Assembly (NCBI GenBank): GCA_963814865.1
Contig: CAWFEN010000015.1
Span: forward strand, 62,001 to 126,000
Length of the DNA: 64,000 nt
DNA from: AP-15 sp963814865
Lineage (GTDB): Bacteria > Pseudomonadota > Alphaproteobacteria > ATCC43930 > CGMCC-115725
Reading direction: 5' to 3'
Positions 1-8,323 of the stretch are shown here, piece by piece. A program made the translations under genes and the position numbers. The notes beneath the pieces are model-generated. The model saw only the letters and a list, made by a program, of their open reading frames with translations, was not told the origin of the DNA and ran no database searches. Numbering within the stretch: position 1 is the stretch's first letter; each line of letters opens with the position of its first letter.

Positions 1-337
1 GCGGCATTCCGTTGTTGCGGGCACTTCTAGCCGGGTGCGCAGTGGCGCTGAAACTTCCCGCTCTTACCGATGGACAGATGGTACAAATTGGGCGGCGGTC
101 GCGAACAATCCGCCGGACATGTCCGCTCTCCTACCTCAACCAGCCGCCGGACGACGAAGGAATCCTTTGCGGGGGTGTGTCGGGGCGCCCGGGTTGCTGC
201 TGTCTGCCGGCCCTTTCACCGAGAATCCGGAAAGTCGAGCGGAACTGGTCCTTGATCGCTTGTTACGTTGTGCTTATGATTTACCGCGATTTCGGCGCGG
301 GTTACGAGCGCGATTGGATATGCTAGAAGGCAGGCTC
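1..337. other. Non-coding or gene-poor left edge
   Basis: I see no supportable gene here. Open frames cross it but give no recognisable protein and overlap one another. It probably holds the upstream region of the degraded beta-propeller gene that starts at 338. An AGAAGG about 9 bases before that ATG is a plausible ribosome binding site. Base composition is less GC-rich than the window average, as in the pseudogene that follows. Confidence 0.4.
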
Positions 338-1915
338 ATGAAACAACATCTGCTGATTGCGCTAGCGAGCGGCCTCCTCATGATGACGGCTTCCTTGCAG
401 GCGCGGGCTCAGGATCACGTCGATTGGCCGACCTACGGCATGGACAGCCTGCGTACCGGGTACAATCCCTACGAAACAATCCTGAGCCCCGAGACGGTGA
501 ACAATCTCAGGTCGGTGTGGAAATTCGATCCCGGTGCGTATGAGGTGTCGATTGATCCGAGCGTCGACCCGACCAATGCCAGTGTGCGAGGTCAACCGAT
601 CGTCGTGCATGGGGTACTCGTCGGCGAGAAAAAGATGATCTTGTGCTGATTGGGGACAATAACGGTTATTTTTTTGCCCTCGACGCGAATAGCACGGAAT
701 CCGAGAGGCGCCGTTGTTTGGCACCGCTATCTAGGCACGCGCCTCGCACCGAATTGTGACGAGATACTTGGCGTCGAGGCCACGGGAACTGTTAACCGAG
801 CATCTAACGGGGGCTCAGGAGCCGTCTACATCGGGCTGAACGGGCAAATGCATGCGGCTCTCGCTAACGGATGGGGCCGAACTCCCTGGTTGGCCAGTGG
901 CAATTCCGCTCCCAGCCACACAGCACACGGACCGCGACATACACGATGGTGCCAATATCGTCGATGGCCAAGCTTTACATCGGAACATCGAGCCATTGCG
1001 ATCAGGAACCGTATTACGGCCGCGTGGTGAAGATTGACACTCGGCACCGCGAAGGTAACACACGCTATGGTATACGATAACAGGAACATCGACACCGCCA
1101 GCCGACCGTCTAGGGGGGCGGCATCTGGGGTTGGGGGGGAGTATCGGTTGACCCGGACGCAAGTGCGGGAGGCGTCTATATTGGCACTGGTAATCACCTT
1201 AGGAGCGACCACAGCAGCAAGTCTACGCCGAGGAGATTGTAAATTTAAATAAAGACGCTGTCAACCGTAGCTGGAGTTGCCGCGCCGACTATCCCTCCGG
1301 GCGATAATGACTATGGATCGACACCGGTGGTATTCCAGCCGACGGGGTGCTCGACGAAGCTATTGGCGGTATTGAACAAGACCGGGCTGCTAGTGCTCGA
1401 AAAGATTGGCGCCGGCGGCAAGCTTACTTTGCTGCAATCGCTCAAGATCGCCTTGAACACTACATCATTTTTGCGGAATGGTCGCATGGGATCCGGTCGA
1501 CCAATTGCTGCTTGCTGACCACGCCGACTGACGGCCATGCGCCCTATCTGCATGGACTAAACGCTCTGCGGATTGCTCCCGCCTGCGGTAGATCCGTCGC
1601 TAAGCTTCGCTTGGACAGACCACAAAATATAAAAATGGCACAGCGTTGCCGACCGGTACTATGTCTTCACCGACGGTTGCCAACGGCTTGGCATGGTTCG
1701 GCGTCGGCGTTCTGGACGGTTCATCTCCATCGCGGGTATTGGCGGTAGCGACCGCGAACGGCCCCCGCTATTCCGCCGGTCAGATCATGTGGCAGAGCGC
1801 GCCGCTACTGTGCGCCCCGAGGCCTGCGGCCCCGACGGTAGTCGACGGTCGGGTCTTTGTCTCCTGTGATGGCAGCAATGCCCGCGTCTATGCGTTCGCC
1901 CTGCCAGGATCTTGA
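338..1915 (+). pseudogene. Degraded PQQ-like beta-propeller protein (secreted)
   Basis: The ATG at 338 opens a clear signal peptide (MKQHLLIALASGLLMM then ALA-type residues, with QARAQ as the likely cleavage region). The mature start DWPTYGMDSLRTGYNP is typical of PQQ-binding-like beta-propeller proteins. The reading then jumps frame repeatedly. VLIGDNNGYFFALD lies in another frame after the stop at 647. GSGAVYIGLNGQMHA, GGIWGWGGVSVDP with GGVYIGTGN, YGSTPVVFQP and VVDGRVFVSCDGSNARVYAF follow in different frames to the stop at 1915. These pieces keep the order of propeller blades, so one ancestral gene is present with at least five frame breaks. No function can be expected. The number of breaks argues for true decay, although poor sequence at a contig end could contribute. 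Confidence 0.75.
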
Positions 1916-1929
1916 GCGATAGCCCATCA

Positions 1930-1950
1930 GGTCACCAGCCGACGGTGACC
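1930..1950. terminator. Hairpin between converging genes
   Basis: A perfect 7-bp stem (GGTCACC / GGTGACC) with a 7-base loop lies between the end of the beta-propeller pseudogene and the end of the oppositely oriented alpha/beta hydrolase. It has no T-tract on either strand, so a terminator role rests on position alone. Confidence 0.3.
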
Positions 1951-1979
1951 AGGGGCCCCCGATTCGACCTCTCCTGCCG

Positions 1980-2663
1980 TCACCGCGAAGCGCGGCCCTG
2001 CGACGCGGCGGGAGGCCGCTCCGTAAGGCGCGCGTGATCGTGGATATAGGCGTCGGCATGGGCGGCGATCGTGTCGAGCTGGTCGGCGAAATAGTGGTCG
2101 GCGCCGGGGATCTTGCGGAAGTCGATCTTGATGTCGCGCTGATGCGACAGCTTGGTGACGAGCTTTTGCACCGAATCGACCGGCACCACCGTATCCTGGT
2201 CGCCCTGCAGGATCAGGCCCGATGACGGGCATGGCGCGAGAAAGGTGAAGTCGTAGACGTTGGCAGGCGGCGCCACCGCGATAAAGCTCTCGATCTCGGG
2301 CCGCCGCATCAGCAGCTGCATTCCGATCCACGCGCCGAACGAAAAGCCGGCGATCCAGCAGGTCGCGGCATTCGGGTTGTAGGTCTGCAGCCAATCGAGC
2401 GCCGAGGCGGCGTCGGACAGCTCGCCCTCACCCCGGTCGAAGCTGCCCTGGCTGCGCCCGACGCCGCGAAAATTGAACCGCAGGGTCGAAAAGCCGTGGC
2501 GCACGAAACATTGGTACAAGGTGTAGACCACCTTGTTGTTCATCGTGCCGCCGTGCTGCGGATGCGGGTGCAGAACGACCGCCATCGGCGCGGCCGGCGT
2601 GCGGGCGTGGTGGTAGCGTGCCTCGATCCGGCCCTCCGGCCCGTTGATGATTACGTCAGGCAT
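1980..2663 (-). CDS. Alpha/beta hydrolase (dienelactone-hydrolase-like)
   Basis: This 227-residue protein has the fold's landmarks: an HPHPQHGG oxyanion-region motif at residues 32-39, RGVGRS at 66-71, the nucleophile elbow GFSFG at 106-110 with Ser108, an acid in GDQD at 154-157 and the histidine in GADHYF near 190. It belongs to a family of small cytoplasmic hydrolases of unknown substrate. The gene starts at an ATG preceded by GGGATC and is divergent from cysE, sharing a 167-bp intergenic region. In my experience this hydrolase commonly neighbours the cysE/iscR cluster in related alphaproteobacteria, but the sequence shows no mechanistic link to sulfur metabolism. Confidence 0.8.
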   Translation of the reverse strand: MPDVIINGPEGRIEARYHHARTPAAPMAVVLHPHPQHGGTMNNKVVYTLYQCFVRHGFSTLRFNFRGVGRSQGSFDRGEGELSDAASALDWLQTYNPNAATCWIAGFSFGAWIGMQLLMRRPEIESFIAVAPPANVYDFTFLAPCPSSGLILQGDQDTVVPVDSVQKLVTKLSHQRDIKIDFRKIPGADHYFADQLDTIAAHADAYIHDHARLTERPPAASQGRASR

Positions 2664-2737
2664 GATCGATCCCGCTGATATCCCAGCTTGCAGGTAGGAA
2701 ACCGACAGGTCTGGGGTGGTGCGCGTGTCCGGAATTC

Positions 2738-2767
2738 TTGATCATTTTGCTCGGACAATTATATGCT
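2738..2767 (+). promoter_or_regulatory. Candidate promoter of the cysE-isc operon
   Basis: TTGATC at 2738-2743 and an AT-rich -10 region (TTATAT at 2759-2764, or TATGCT at 2762-2767 with an 18-base spacer) stand out in a GC-rich intergenic region, about 65-95 bases before cysE. I could not identify a convincing IscR or Irr operator over it. Confidence 0.35.
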
Positions 2768-2830
2768 CGTTTCAACGCATCCCGGTCGCGGCGCAAGCCG
2801 GAGCGGCGGCGGGATGAAGCTAATATAGTG

Positions 2831-3589
2831 ATGTCGATGCACTTGAAAAACCTGCGCGACGAAATAGACGCAACCCTCGCCCGCGATCCCGCGGCCCGGT
2901 CGCGGCTGGAGGTCGCGCTGTGCTACCCCGGCTTTCATGCGCTGCTGTTCCACCGCCTCGGGCATTGGCTGTGGCGGCGCGGCTGGCTCCTCGCCGGACG
3001 CATCGTATCGCAGTGGGGGCGGATGCTGACCGGCATCGAGATCCATCCGGGCGCGCGCATCGGCAAGCGTCTGTTCATCGATCACGGCATGGGCGTCGTG
3101 ATCGGCGAGACCGCCGAGATCGGCGACGACTGCACGCTGTATCAGGGCGTGACATTGGGCGGGACCTCGCTGGAGAGGGGCAGGAAACGCCACCCGACGC
3201 TCGGCAACGGCGTCATCGTCGGCTCGCACGCGCAGATCCTCGGGCCGTTCCGCGTCGGCGACGGCGCGCGGATCGGCGCCCACGCGCTGGTGCAGGCCGA
3301 AGTGCCGGACGGTGCGCGGATGGTCGGCATCCGGGCGCGTCCGCTCGGCGCGCGCGCCTCACAACCGCTGCCCGAGCCGGTGTTTCAGCCCTACGGCCTG
3401 TGCGAGAACATTCCCGATCCGATCGCCCGCGCGCTGACCGGCCTGCTCGACGAGGTGACGAGCCTGCGGGCGCGCCTGGGCGAACTCGAAAAGGGCGGCT
3501 CGGTGCCTGTCGGCACCCATGCCGATATGGCCGAACCGGCGGAATTCCCGCGCGGCAACGGCGCCGGCGAGAAAGAGCGCGTTTCCTGA
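2831..3589 (+). CDS. cysE: Serine O-acetyltransferase
   Basis: CysE transfers acetyl from acetyl-CoA to serine, giving O-acetylserine, the direct precursor of cysteine. At 252 residues this is the shorter bacterial type. An N-terminal helical part (about 1-65) carries PGFHALLFHRLGHWLW, followed by left-handed beta-helix hexapeptide repeats from GIEIHPGARIG (about 68) through IGETAEIGDD, GVTLGGTS and GVIVGSHAQILG. The start was placed at the ATG at 2831; an in-frame ATG at 2837 and a TTG far upstream are alternatives. It is the first gene of the iron-sulfur operon, 10 bases before iscR. It presumably supplies cysteine as the substrate of the two desulfurases downstream. Confidence 0.93.
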   Translation: MSMHLKNLRDEIDATLARDPAARSRLEVALCYPGFHALLFHRLGHWLWRRGWLLAGRIVSQWGRMLTGIEIHPGARIGKRLFIDHGMGVVIGETAEIGDDCTLYQGVTLGGTSLERGRKRHPTLGNGVIVGSHAQILGPFRVGDGARIGAHALVQAEVPDGARMVGIRARPLGARASQPLPEPVFQPYGLCENIPDPIARALTGLLDEVTSLRARLGELEKGGSVPVGTHADMAEPAEFPRGNGAGEKERVS

Positions 3590-3599
3590 GGACCCGGTC

Positions 3600-4073
3600 A
3601 TGCGGTTGAGCACCAAGGGGCGTTATGCGGTCATGGCGATGGTCGATCTCGCCTGCCACAGCGGCGGCGACCCGGTGTCGCTCGCCGAAATCGCCGAGCG
3701 GCAGGAGATTTCGCTGTCCTATCTCGAACAGCTCTTTGCCATGCTGCGCAAGGGTGAGCTGGTCAGGAGCGTGCGCGGTCCGGGCGGCGGCTATCTGCTC
3801 GCGCACGACCGCGCCGAGACCCGCATCGCCGACATCATTCTCGCGGTCGACGAGCCGATCCGCGCGACGCGCTGCACTCCGGGAGCGCCGATCGGCTGCC
3901 GCGGCAATCGCACCCGCTGCCTGACCCACGATCTGTGGGAGGAGCTCGGCAACCAGATCCATCTCTATCTGAGCTCGGTCTCGCTCGCCGATGTCTGCGA
4001 ACGACGCGTGCTCGGGACCAGCGGCCGCGTCCACCGCGAAGCCCTCGCCGCCGCGGCAGCGGGAACCCGATGA
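3600..4073 (+). CDS. iscR: Rrf2-family Fe-S regulator IscR
   Basis: This 157-residue winged-helix regulator begins MRLSTKGRYAVMAMVDLA, the standard Rrf2/IscR start. A helix-turn-helix occupies about residues 26-60, ending in the wing VRGPGGGY. Cluster ligands are visible as Cys92, Cys100 and Cys107 with His110. The spacing is slightly wider than the 92/98/104/107 pattern of E. coli IscR, but the order is the same. By family knowledge it senses Fe-S demand by binding a [2Fe-2S] cluster and controls its own operon. It sits 10 bases after cysE, and its stop overlaps the next start as ATGA, so translation is coupled to the first desulfurase. Confidence 0.92.
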   Translation: MRLSTKGRYAVMAMVDLACHSGGDPVSLAEIAERQEISLSYLEQLFAMLRKGELVRSVRGPGGGYLLAHDRAETRIADIILAVDEPIRATRCTPGAPIGCRGNRTRCLTHDLWEELGNQIHLYLSSVSLADVCERRVLGTSGRVHREALAAAAAGTR

Positions 4074-5215
4074 GCGGCGGCGCCTCGGCTCGGACCGAGA
4101 CCTATCTCGACTGGAACGCGACGGCGCCGCTGCGGCCCGAGGCCGTGGCGGCAATGTCGGCGGCACTGGCCTGCGGCGGCAATCCCTCTTCGGTCCACCG
4201 CCGCGGCCGGGCGGCGCGGCGGATCGTCGAGCAGGCGCGCACCGCGGTGGCGGGGCTGGTCGGCGCCCCATCCGAGGGTGTCGTCTTCGTCAGCGGCGGC
4301 ACCGAGGCGAACCATCTCGCCCTGCTCGGCTCGGGGCGCGAGCGCGTCCTCGTCTCGGCGGTCGAGCATGATTCGGTTCTGCGCGCCCTCCCTAAAGCCG
4401 AGCGGATCCCGGTCGACCACGACGGCGTCATCGTGCCCGCTGCGCTCGACGAGCTTCTCGCCGCCGATCCGCGGCCGGCCCTCGTTTCGGTGATGCTCGC
4501 CAACAACGAAACCGGGGTGGTGCAGCCGGTGGCGGCGGTGGCGGCGATCGCCCGGGCGCATGGCGCCCTCTTTCATTGCGACGCGGTGCAGGCGGCCGGC
4601 AAGATCCCGCTCGACGCGGCGGCGATCGGCGCCGATCTTCTCACCTTGTCGGCGCACAAGCTCGGCGGCCCGCCCGGAGCCGGCGCGCTCGTCGTGACCG
4701 GCGATCTCGATCTGGCGCCGCTGCTGCGCGGCGGCGGTCAGGAGCGCGGGCGCCGCGCCGGCACCGAAAACCTGCCGGGGATCGCGGGCTTTGCCGCCGC
4801 CGCCCTTGCCGCGAAGGAGGAGATCGCGGTTTATGAGCGGGTCCGCATGCTCCGCGACGGGCTCGAAGCCGGCATCGCCGCAGTCGCGCCCGAGGCGGTC
4901 ATACTCGGCGCCGGCGCGGCGCGGCTGCCCAACACCGCGGCGATCGCGATGCCCGGAACCGCCGCCGAGACCCAGATCATCGCGCTCGACCTCGACGGCG
5001 TCATGGTCAGCGCCGGTGCGGCCTGCTCGTCGGGCAAGGTGGGGCCGAGCCATGTGCTGGCGGCGATGGGGGTGGCGCCCGATCTCGCTGCCGCGACCAT
5101 CCGGGTCAGCCTCGGATGGGGCTCGACCGAGGCCGATGTCGCGCATTTCCTGCGCGCCTGGGCCGCGCTCTACCGGCGTCGCCGCGGCATTGTCGCGAGG
5201 GCGCGCGCAGCATGA
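4070..5215 (+). CDS. Cysteine desulfurase (NifS-like, first copy)
   Basis: This 381-residue PLP enzyme removes sulfur from cysteine as a persulfide for Fe-S clusters or thiolation. Visible are the start TYLDWNATAPLRPE, the PLP-contact region SGGTEANHLAL (about 75-85), NNETG, the Schiff-base lysine in SAHKLGG (Lys197) and the mobile-loop catalytic cysteine in AGAACSSG (Cys319). It overlaps iscR by 4 bases and the second desulfurase by 4 bases. The SSG rather than TSA context after the catalytic cysteine makes it more NifS-like than canonical IscS. Two different desulfurases back to back suggest a division of labour, for example one for clusters and one for tRNA thiolation through the downstream mnmA. 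That split is inference. Confidence 0.9.
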   Translation: MSGGASARTETYLDWNATAPLRPEAVAAMSAALACGGNPSSVHRRGRAARRIVEQARTAVAGLVGAPSEGVVFVSGGTEANHLALLGSGRERVLVSAVEHDSVLRALPKAERIPVDHDGVIVPAALDELLAADPRPALVSVMLANNETGVVQPVAAVAAIARAHGALFHCDAVQAAGKIPLDAAAIGADLLTLSAHKLGGPPGAGALVVTGDLDLAPLLRGGGQERGRRAGTENLPGIAGFAAAALAAKEEIAVYERVRMLRDGLEAGIAAVAPEAVILGAGAARLPNTAAIAMPGTAAETQIIALDLDGVMVSAGAACSSGKVGPSHVLAAMGVAPDLAAATIRVSLGWGSTEADVAHFLRAWAALYRRRRGIVARARAA

Positions 5216-6435
5216 GTGCGATGATCGCCGAGCCGCCTGCCGAGACCCGCGCGAACGCGATGCCGATCTACCTCGACAACCAGTCCTCGACCCGGCTCGA
5301 TCCGCGCGTGCTCGAGGCGATGCTGCCCTATTTCACCGAGCAGTACGGCAACCCGCACAGCACCAGCCACGCCTATGGCCGCATCGCCGCGGCGGCGATC
5401 GAGCGGGCGCGCGGCGAGGTCGCGGCGCTGATCCATGCCGATCCGCGCGAGATGGTGTTCACCTCGGGCGCCACCGAAGCGAACAACCTGGCGATCAAGG
5501 GAGCGGCGCATTTTGCCCGCGCCCATCCGCAGGCCGGACCGCCGCGCGACCATATCGTGACATTGGCGACCGAGCACAAATGCGTGCTCGAAAGCTGCGC
5601 CGCGCTCGAGCGCGACGGCTTCAGGGTGACCTACCTCGCGGTCGAGCCCGGCGGCCTCGTCGCGCTCGACAGGCTGAATGCGGCGCTGTCCGAGCGCACG
5701 CTCCTGGTCTCGGTCATGGCCGCGCATAACGAGATCGGCGTCATTCAGCCATTGGCCGAGATCGGCGCGCTGTGCCGGACGAGAGGCGTCCTCTTCCACA
5801 GCGACGCGGCGCAGGCCGCCGGCAAGGTCGCGCTCGATGTCGAGGCGATGCGGATCGACCTGATGTCGATTTCCGGCCACAAGATCTACGGGCCGAAAGG
5901 GGTCGGCGCGCTCTATGTCAGGCGGCGGCCGCGGGTGCGCCTCTTACCGCTGATCGATGGCGGCGGCCAGGAGCGCGGCCTGCGCTCGGGTACCTTGCCG
6001 ACGCCGCTCTGCGTCGGGCTCGGCCGGGCGGCGGCGCTCGCCGCCGCCGCAATGCCGGAGGAAGCGATCCGGCTGCGCCGGCTCCGGGACCGGCTGCACC
6101 AGGGTCTGGCGCGGCGCGTCCCGGGGCTCGTCCTCAACGGCGACGCCGAACGCCGGCTTCCGGGCAGCCTCAACCTGACCTTCCCGGGGATCTCCGCGCC
6201 GACGCTGATCGAGGCCTGTCCGTCGATCGCGATCTCGACCGGATCGGCCTGCACCTCGGCCGCGATCGAGCCCTCCTACGTGCTGCGCGCCTTAGGCCTT
6301 CCGGATGCGCTGGCCAATGCCGCGATCCGCATCGGTCTCGGGCGGTTCAACACGGCGGCGGAGGTCGATTTCGCCGTCGACGCGCTCGCAGCGGCGGCAA
6401 TCCGGCTGGTGGCACAGGACGGCATACCCACATAG
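5212..6435 (+). CDS. iscS: Cysteine desulfurase IscS
   Basis: A second group I desulfurase of 407 residues. MPIYLDNQSSTRLDP at residue 17 corresponds to the normal IscS start, so the first 16 residues are either an extension or the true start is the internal ATG. Key sites are SGATEANN (85-92), the PLP lysine in SGHKIYGPKG (Lys224) and the catalytic cysteine in ISTGSACTSA (Cys347), which is the IscS signature. It provides persulfide sulfur to scaffold proteins and to thiolases. The gene overlaps the previous desulfurase by 4 bases and precedes iscA by 22 bases. No iscU-like scaffold is visible between them, which is notable for an isc-type cluster. Confidence 0.9.
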   Translation: MSAMIAEPPAETRANAMPIYLDNQSSTRLDPRVLEAMLPYFTEQYGNPHSTSHAYGRIAAAAIERARGEVAALIHADPREMVFTSGATEANNLAIKGAAHFARAHPQAGPPRDHIVTLATEHKCVLESCAALERDGFRVTYLAVEPGGLVALDRLNAALSERTLLVSVMAAHNEIGVIQPLAEIGALCRTRGVLFHSDAAQAAGKVALDVEAMRIDLMSISGHKIYGPKGVGALYVRRRPRVRLLPLIDGGGQERGLRSGTLPTPLCVGLGRAAALAAAAMPEEAIRLRRLRDRLHQGLARRVPGLVLNGDAERRLPGSLNLTFPGISAPTLIEACPSIAISTGSACTSAAIEPSYVLRALGLPDALANAAIRIGLGRFNTAAEVDFAVDALAAAAIRLVAQDGIPT

Positions 6436-6457
6436 GAAGCGTCTCATTGGAGATCGG

Positions 6458-6799
6458 ATGATGGCGAGAAAACAGGCCTTGTCGGTGACCGACGCCGCGG
6501 CGGAGCGGATCCGCGCGCTGCTCGCCAAGCGCGGCAAGCCGTCGGTAGGGGTGCGGGTCGGCGTGCGCTCGCGCGGCTGCTCGGGGCTCAGCTACACGCT
6601 CGAATACGCCGACGAGAAGGGCAGGTTCGACGAAATCGTCGAGGACAAGGGCGTCACGGTCCTGGTCGATCCGAAGGCGGTCATGTTCATCCTCGGCACC
6701 GAGATGGATTACGTCGAGGAAAAGCTGGAAACCGGCTTCACCTTTCGCAACCCGAACGAAAAAGGCCGCTGCGGCTGCGGCGAGTCGTTCCACGTCTGA
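6458..6799 (+). CDS. iscA: IscA/HesB-type iron-sulfur carrier
   Basis: An A-type carrier of 113 residues with the three conserved cysteines: Cys41 in SRGCSGLSYTLEY and the C-terminal pair Cys105/Cys107 in RCGCGESF. Such proteins bind iron or [2Fe-2S]/[4Fe-4S] clusters and pass them to target proteins. The start is the ATG at 6458, with a second ATG immediately after it. The gene lies after iscS and before the HscA-like gene, the standard isc position. Family assignment is secure. The exact symbol (iscA, sufA or erpA) follows from context. Confidence 0.9.
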   Translation: MMARKQALSVTDAAAERIRALLAKRGKPSVGVRVGVRSRGCSGLSYTLEYADEKGRFDEIVEDKGVTVLVDPKAVMFILGTEMDYVEEKLETGFTFRNPNEKGRCGCGESFHV

Positions 6800-6817
6800 C
6801 AAGCGGGGCGGTTGCGC

Positions 6818-7297
6818 GTGAAGCTGTTCCAGATCGAGGAGCCCGACGGCTCGCCGGCCGATCCGGAGGCGTCGGGAGCCGCGATCGGCATCGACGCCAG
6901 CGGTGCGACCGCCGAGGTGGCGATTTCGGTCGGCGGCAACGCAGTCATCCTCGGCGATCGCGAGGGGTTCGAGCAGAAGCTGCGCGTGCCCGGCCCGGCT
7001 ACGGCGGCGGCAGCCCAGGAATGGGGCGAGTTGTTCGAGGGCGCGCGGCTGCGGGCCGAGCGTGCGCTCGCCCGCCCGGTCACGCATGTAGTCATTGTCC
7101 TCGCAGCGGCACGAGATGCCGCTGCCGCCGACCCTGTGCGCGAAGCAGCGGAACGGGCGGGGCTCGCGGTTCTGCATCTCGCCGGCGTCGCCGAACTGCC
7201 TGCGGCAGACAGCCCGGCGCTCGCCGCCGCGATCCTCGCCGAAGATTTGGCGCCGCGGCCCGAGACGGGTTCTGCACCGCTCGCGGACTTCACCTGA
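6818..7297 (+). CDS. Shrunken HscA-like (Hsp70 N-terminal remnant) protein
   Basis: No standard product name fits this 159-residue protein. Its start from the GTG at 6818, KLFQIEEPDGSP, resembles the HscA start (LLQI-EPG pattern), followed by IGID where Hsp70s have the GIDLGTT phosphate loop. Here the loop reads IGIDASGA, without the glycine-threonine-threonine of the phosphate loop. Later HVVIVLAAARDAAAAD and REAAERAGLAVLHLAGVAE line up with the Hsp70 stretch VITVPAYFDDAQRQ...AARLAGL-VLRLLNEP. Everything after that, including the substrate-binding domain, is absent. It occupies exactly the hscA position between iscA and fdx, overlapping the fdx start (TGATG). I infer a reduced, probably non-ATP-binding HscA derivative. 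A TTG at 6812 is an alternative start. Confidence 0.6.
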   Translation: MKLFQIEEPDGSPADPEASGAAIGIDASGATAEVAISVGGNAVILGDREGFEQKLRVPGPATAAAAQEWGELFEGARLRAERALARPVTHVVIVLAAARDAAAADPVREAAERAGLAVLHLAGVAELPAADSPALAAAILAEDLAPRPETGSAPLADFT

Positions 7298-7629
7298 TGC
7301 CGAAGATGGTCTTTATCGAGCGCGACGGCACCCGGCGCGAGGTCGATGCTCCGCTCGGGCTCTCGGTGCTCGAAATCGCCCATCGCCACGACATCGACAT
7401 CGAGGGCGCCTGCGAAGGCTCGCTCGCCTGCTCGACCTGCCACGTCATCGTCGATGCCGACTGGTACGATTTGCTCAAGGAGGCCAGCGAGGACGAGGAG
7501 GACATGCTCGATCTCGCCTTCAACCTGACCCGGACCTCGCGGCTCGGCTGCCAGATCATCATCACCGAGGAGTTGGACGGGCTGACCGTGCGGCTGCCCG
7601 CGGCGACCCGCAACCTGCTGCTCGGCTGA
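7297..7629 (+). CDS. fdx: [2Fe-2S] ferredoxin (isc type)
   Basis: A 110-residue adrenodoxin-like ferredoxin that donates electrons to iron-sulfur cluster assembly. The cluster ligands are Cys39, Cys45 and Cys48 in GACEGSLACSTCHV, plus Cys85 in RLGCQ, with the standard C-x5-C-x2-C then C arrangement. The acidic stretch EDEEDMLDLAF (66-75) is the usual partner-docking region. The start ATG overlaps the stop of the HscA-like gene as TGATG. Sixteen bases separate it from tenA. Length and motifs match the Fdx of isc operons. Confidence 0.92.
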   Translation: MPKMVFIERDGTRREVDAPLGLSVLEIAHRHDIDIEGACEGSLACSTCHVIVDADWYDLLKEASEDEEDMLDLAFNLTRTSRLGCQIIITEELDGLTVRLPAATRNLLLG

Positions 7630-7645
7630 GCCGGCACCGGCGCAC

Positions 7646-8323
7646 ATGGCGGGCGAACCGACATTGTTCTCGCGCCTTGTCGCTGCTTCGGCCGCGGCGT
7701 GGCATGCCTATGCGCGGCACGATTTCGTATTGCGCCTCGCCACGGGCGACCTTCCGCAGGCGTGCTTCCGGCGCTATCTCGTCCAGGATTATCTGTTCCT
7801 GCTCCATTTCGCCCGCGCCTGGGGCCTGGCGATCTACAAATCCGATTCGCTCGCCGAGATGCGCCGCGCCCAGCGCCTCGTCGCCGCGACGCTCGATGTC
7901 GAGATCGGGCTCCACATCGACTATTGCCGCGGCTGGGGCCTGTCGGAATCAGCGATGATGGCCGAGCCGGAAGCATCGGCAACGATCGCCTATACCCGTT
8001 TCGTGCTCGACCGCGGGCTCGCCGGCGACCGGCTCGACCTCGAAACGGCGCTCGCCCCGTGCATCGTCGGCTATGCCGTGATCGCGGCGGAGCGTATGGC
8101 CGATCCGGGCACGCGGCGCGACGGCAACCCCTATCGCGAATGGCTCGACATGTATGCCGGGGCCGAGTATCAGGCCCTGGCGCGCGAGGCCGAAGCCGCC
8201 CTCGACGAAGAATTCGCCCGGCGTGGCGGCGAAGGGCGCATCCCGTCCCTCGCCGCCAATTTCGCCATCGCCGCCCGGCTCGAAGCCGGTTTCTGGCAGA
8301 TGGGCCTCGACGCCGAGCCATGA
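7646..8323 (+). CDS. tenA: TenA-family thiaminase II / aminopyrimidine aminohydrolase
   Basis: This 225-residue all-helical protein matches the TenA/PqqC-like superfamily. Features are QDYLFLLHFAR around Asp48, the conserved cysteine in LAPCIVGYAVIA (Cys139), FAIAARLEAGFW at the C terminus and TenA length. By family knowledge TenA hydrolyses aminopyrimidine breakdown products of thiamine to HMP for salvage. It sits between fdx and mnmA, overlapping the mnmA start by 4 bases (ATGA), so it belongs to the sulfur operon. Because both thiamine and tRNA thiolation draw on IscS sulfur, the placement is sensible but unusual. A PqqC-like role is less likely given the preserved cysteine. Confidence 0.8.
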   Translation: MAGEPTLFSRLVAASAAAWHAYARHDFVLRLATGDLPQACFRRYLVQDYLFLLHFARAWGLAIYKSDSLAEMRRAQRLVAATLDVEIGLHIDYCRGWGLSESAMMAEPEASATIAYTRFVLDRGLAGDRLDLETALAPCIVGYAVIAAERMADPGTRRDGNPYREWLDMYAGAEYQALAREAEAALDEEFARRGGEGRIPSLAANFAIAARLEAGFWQMGLDAEP

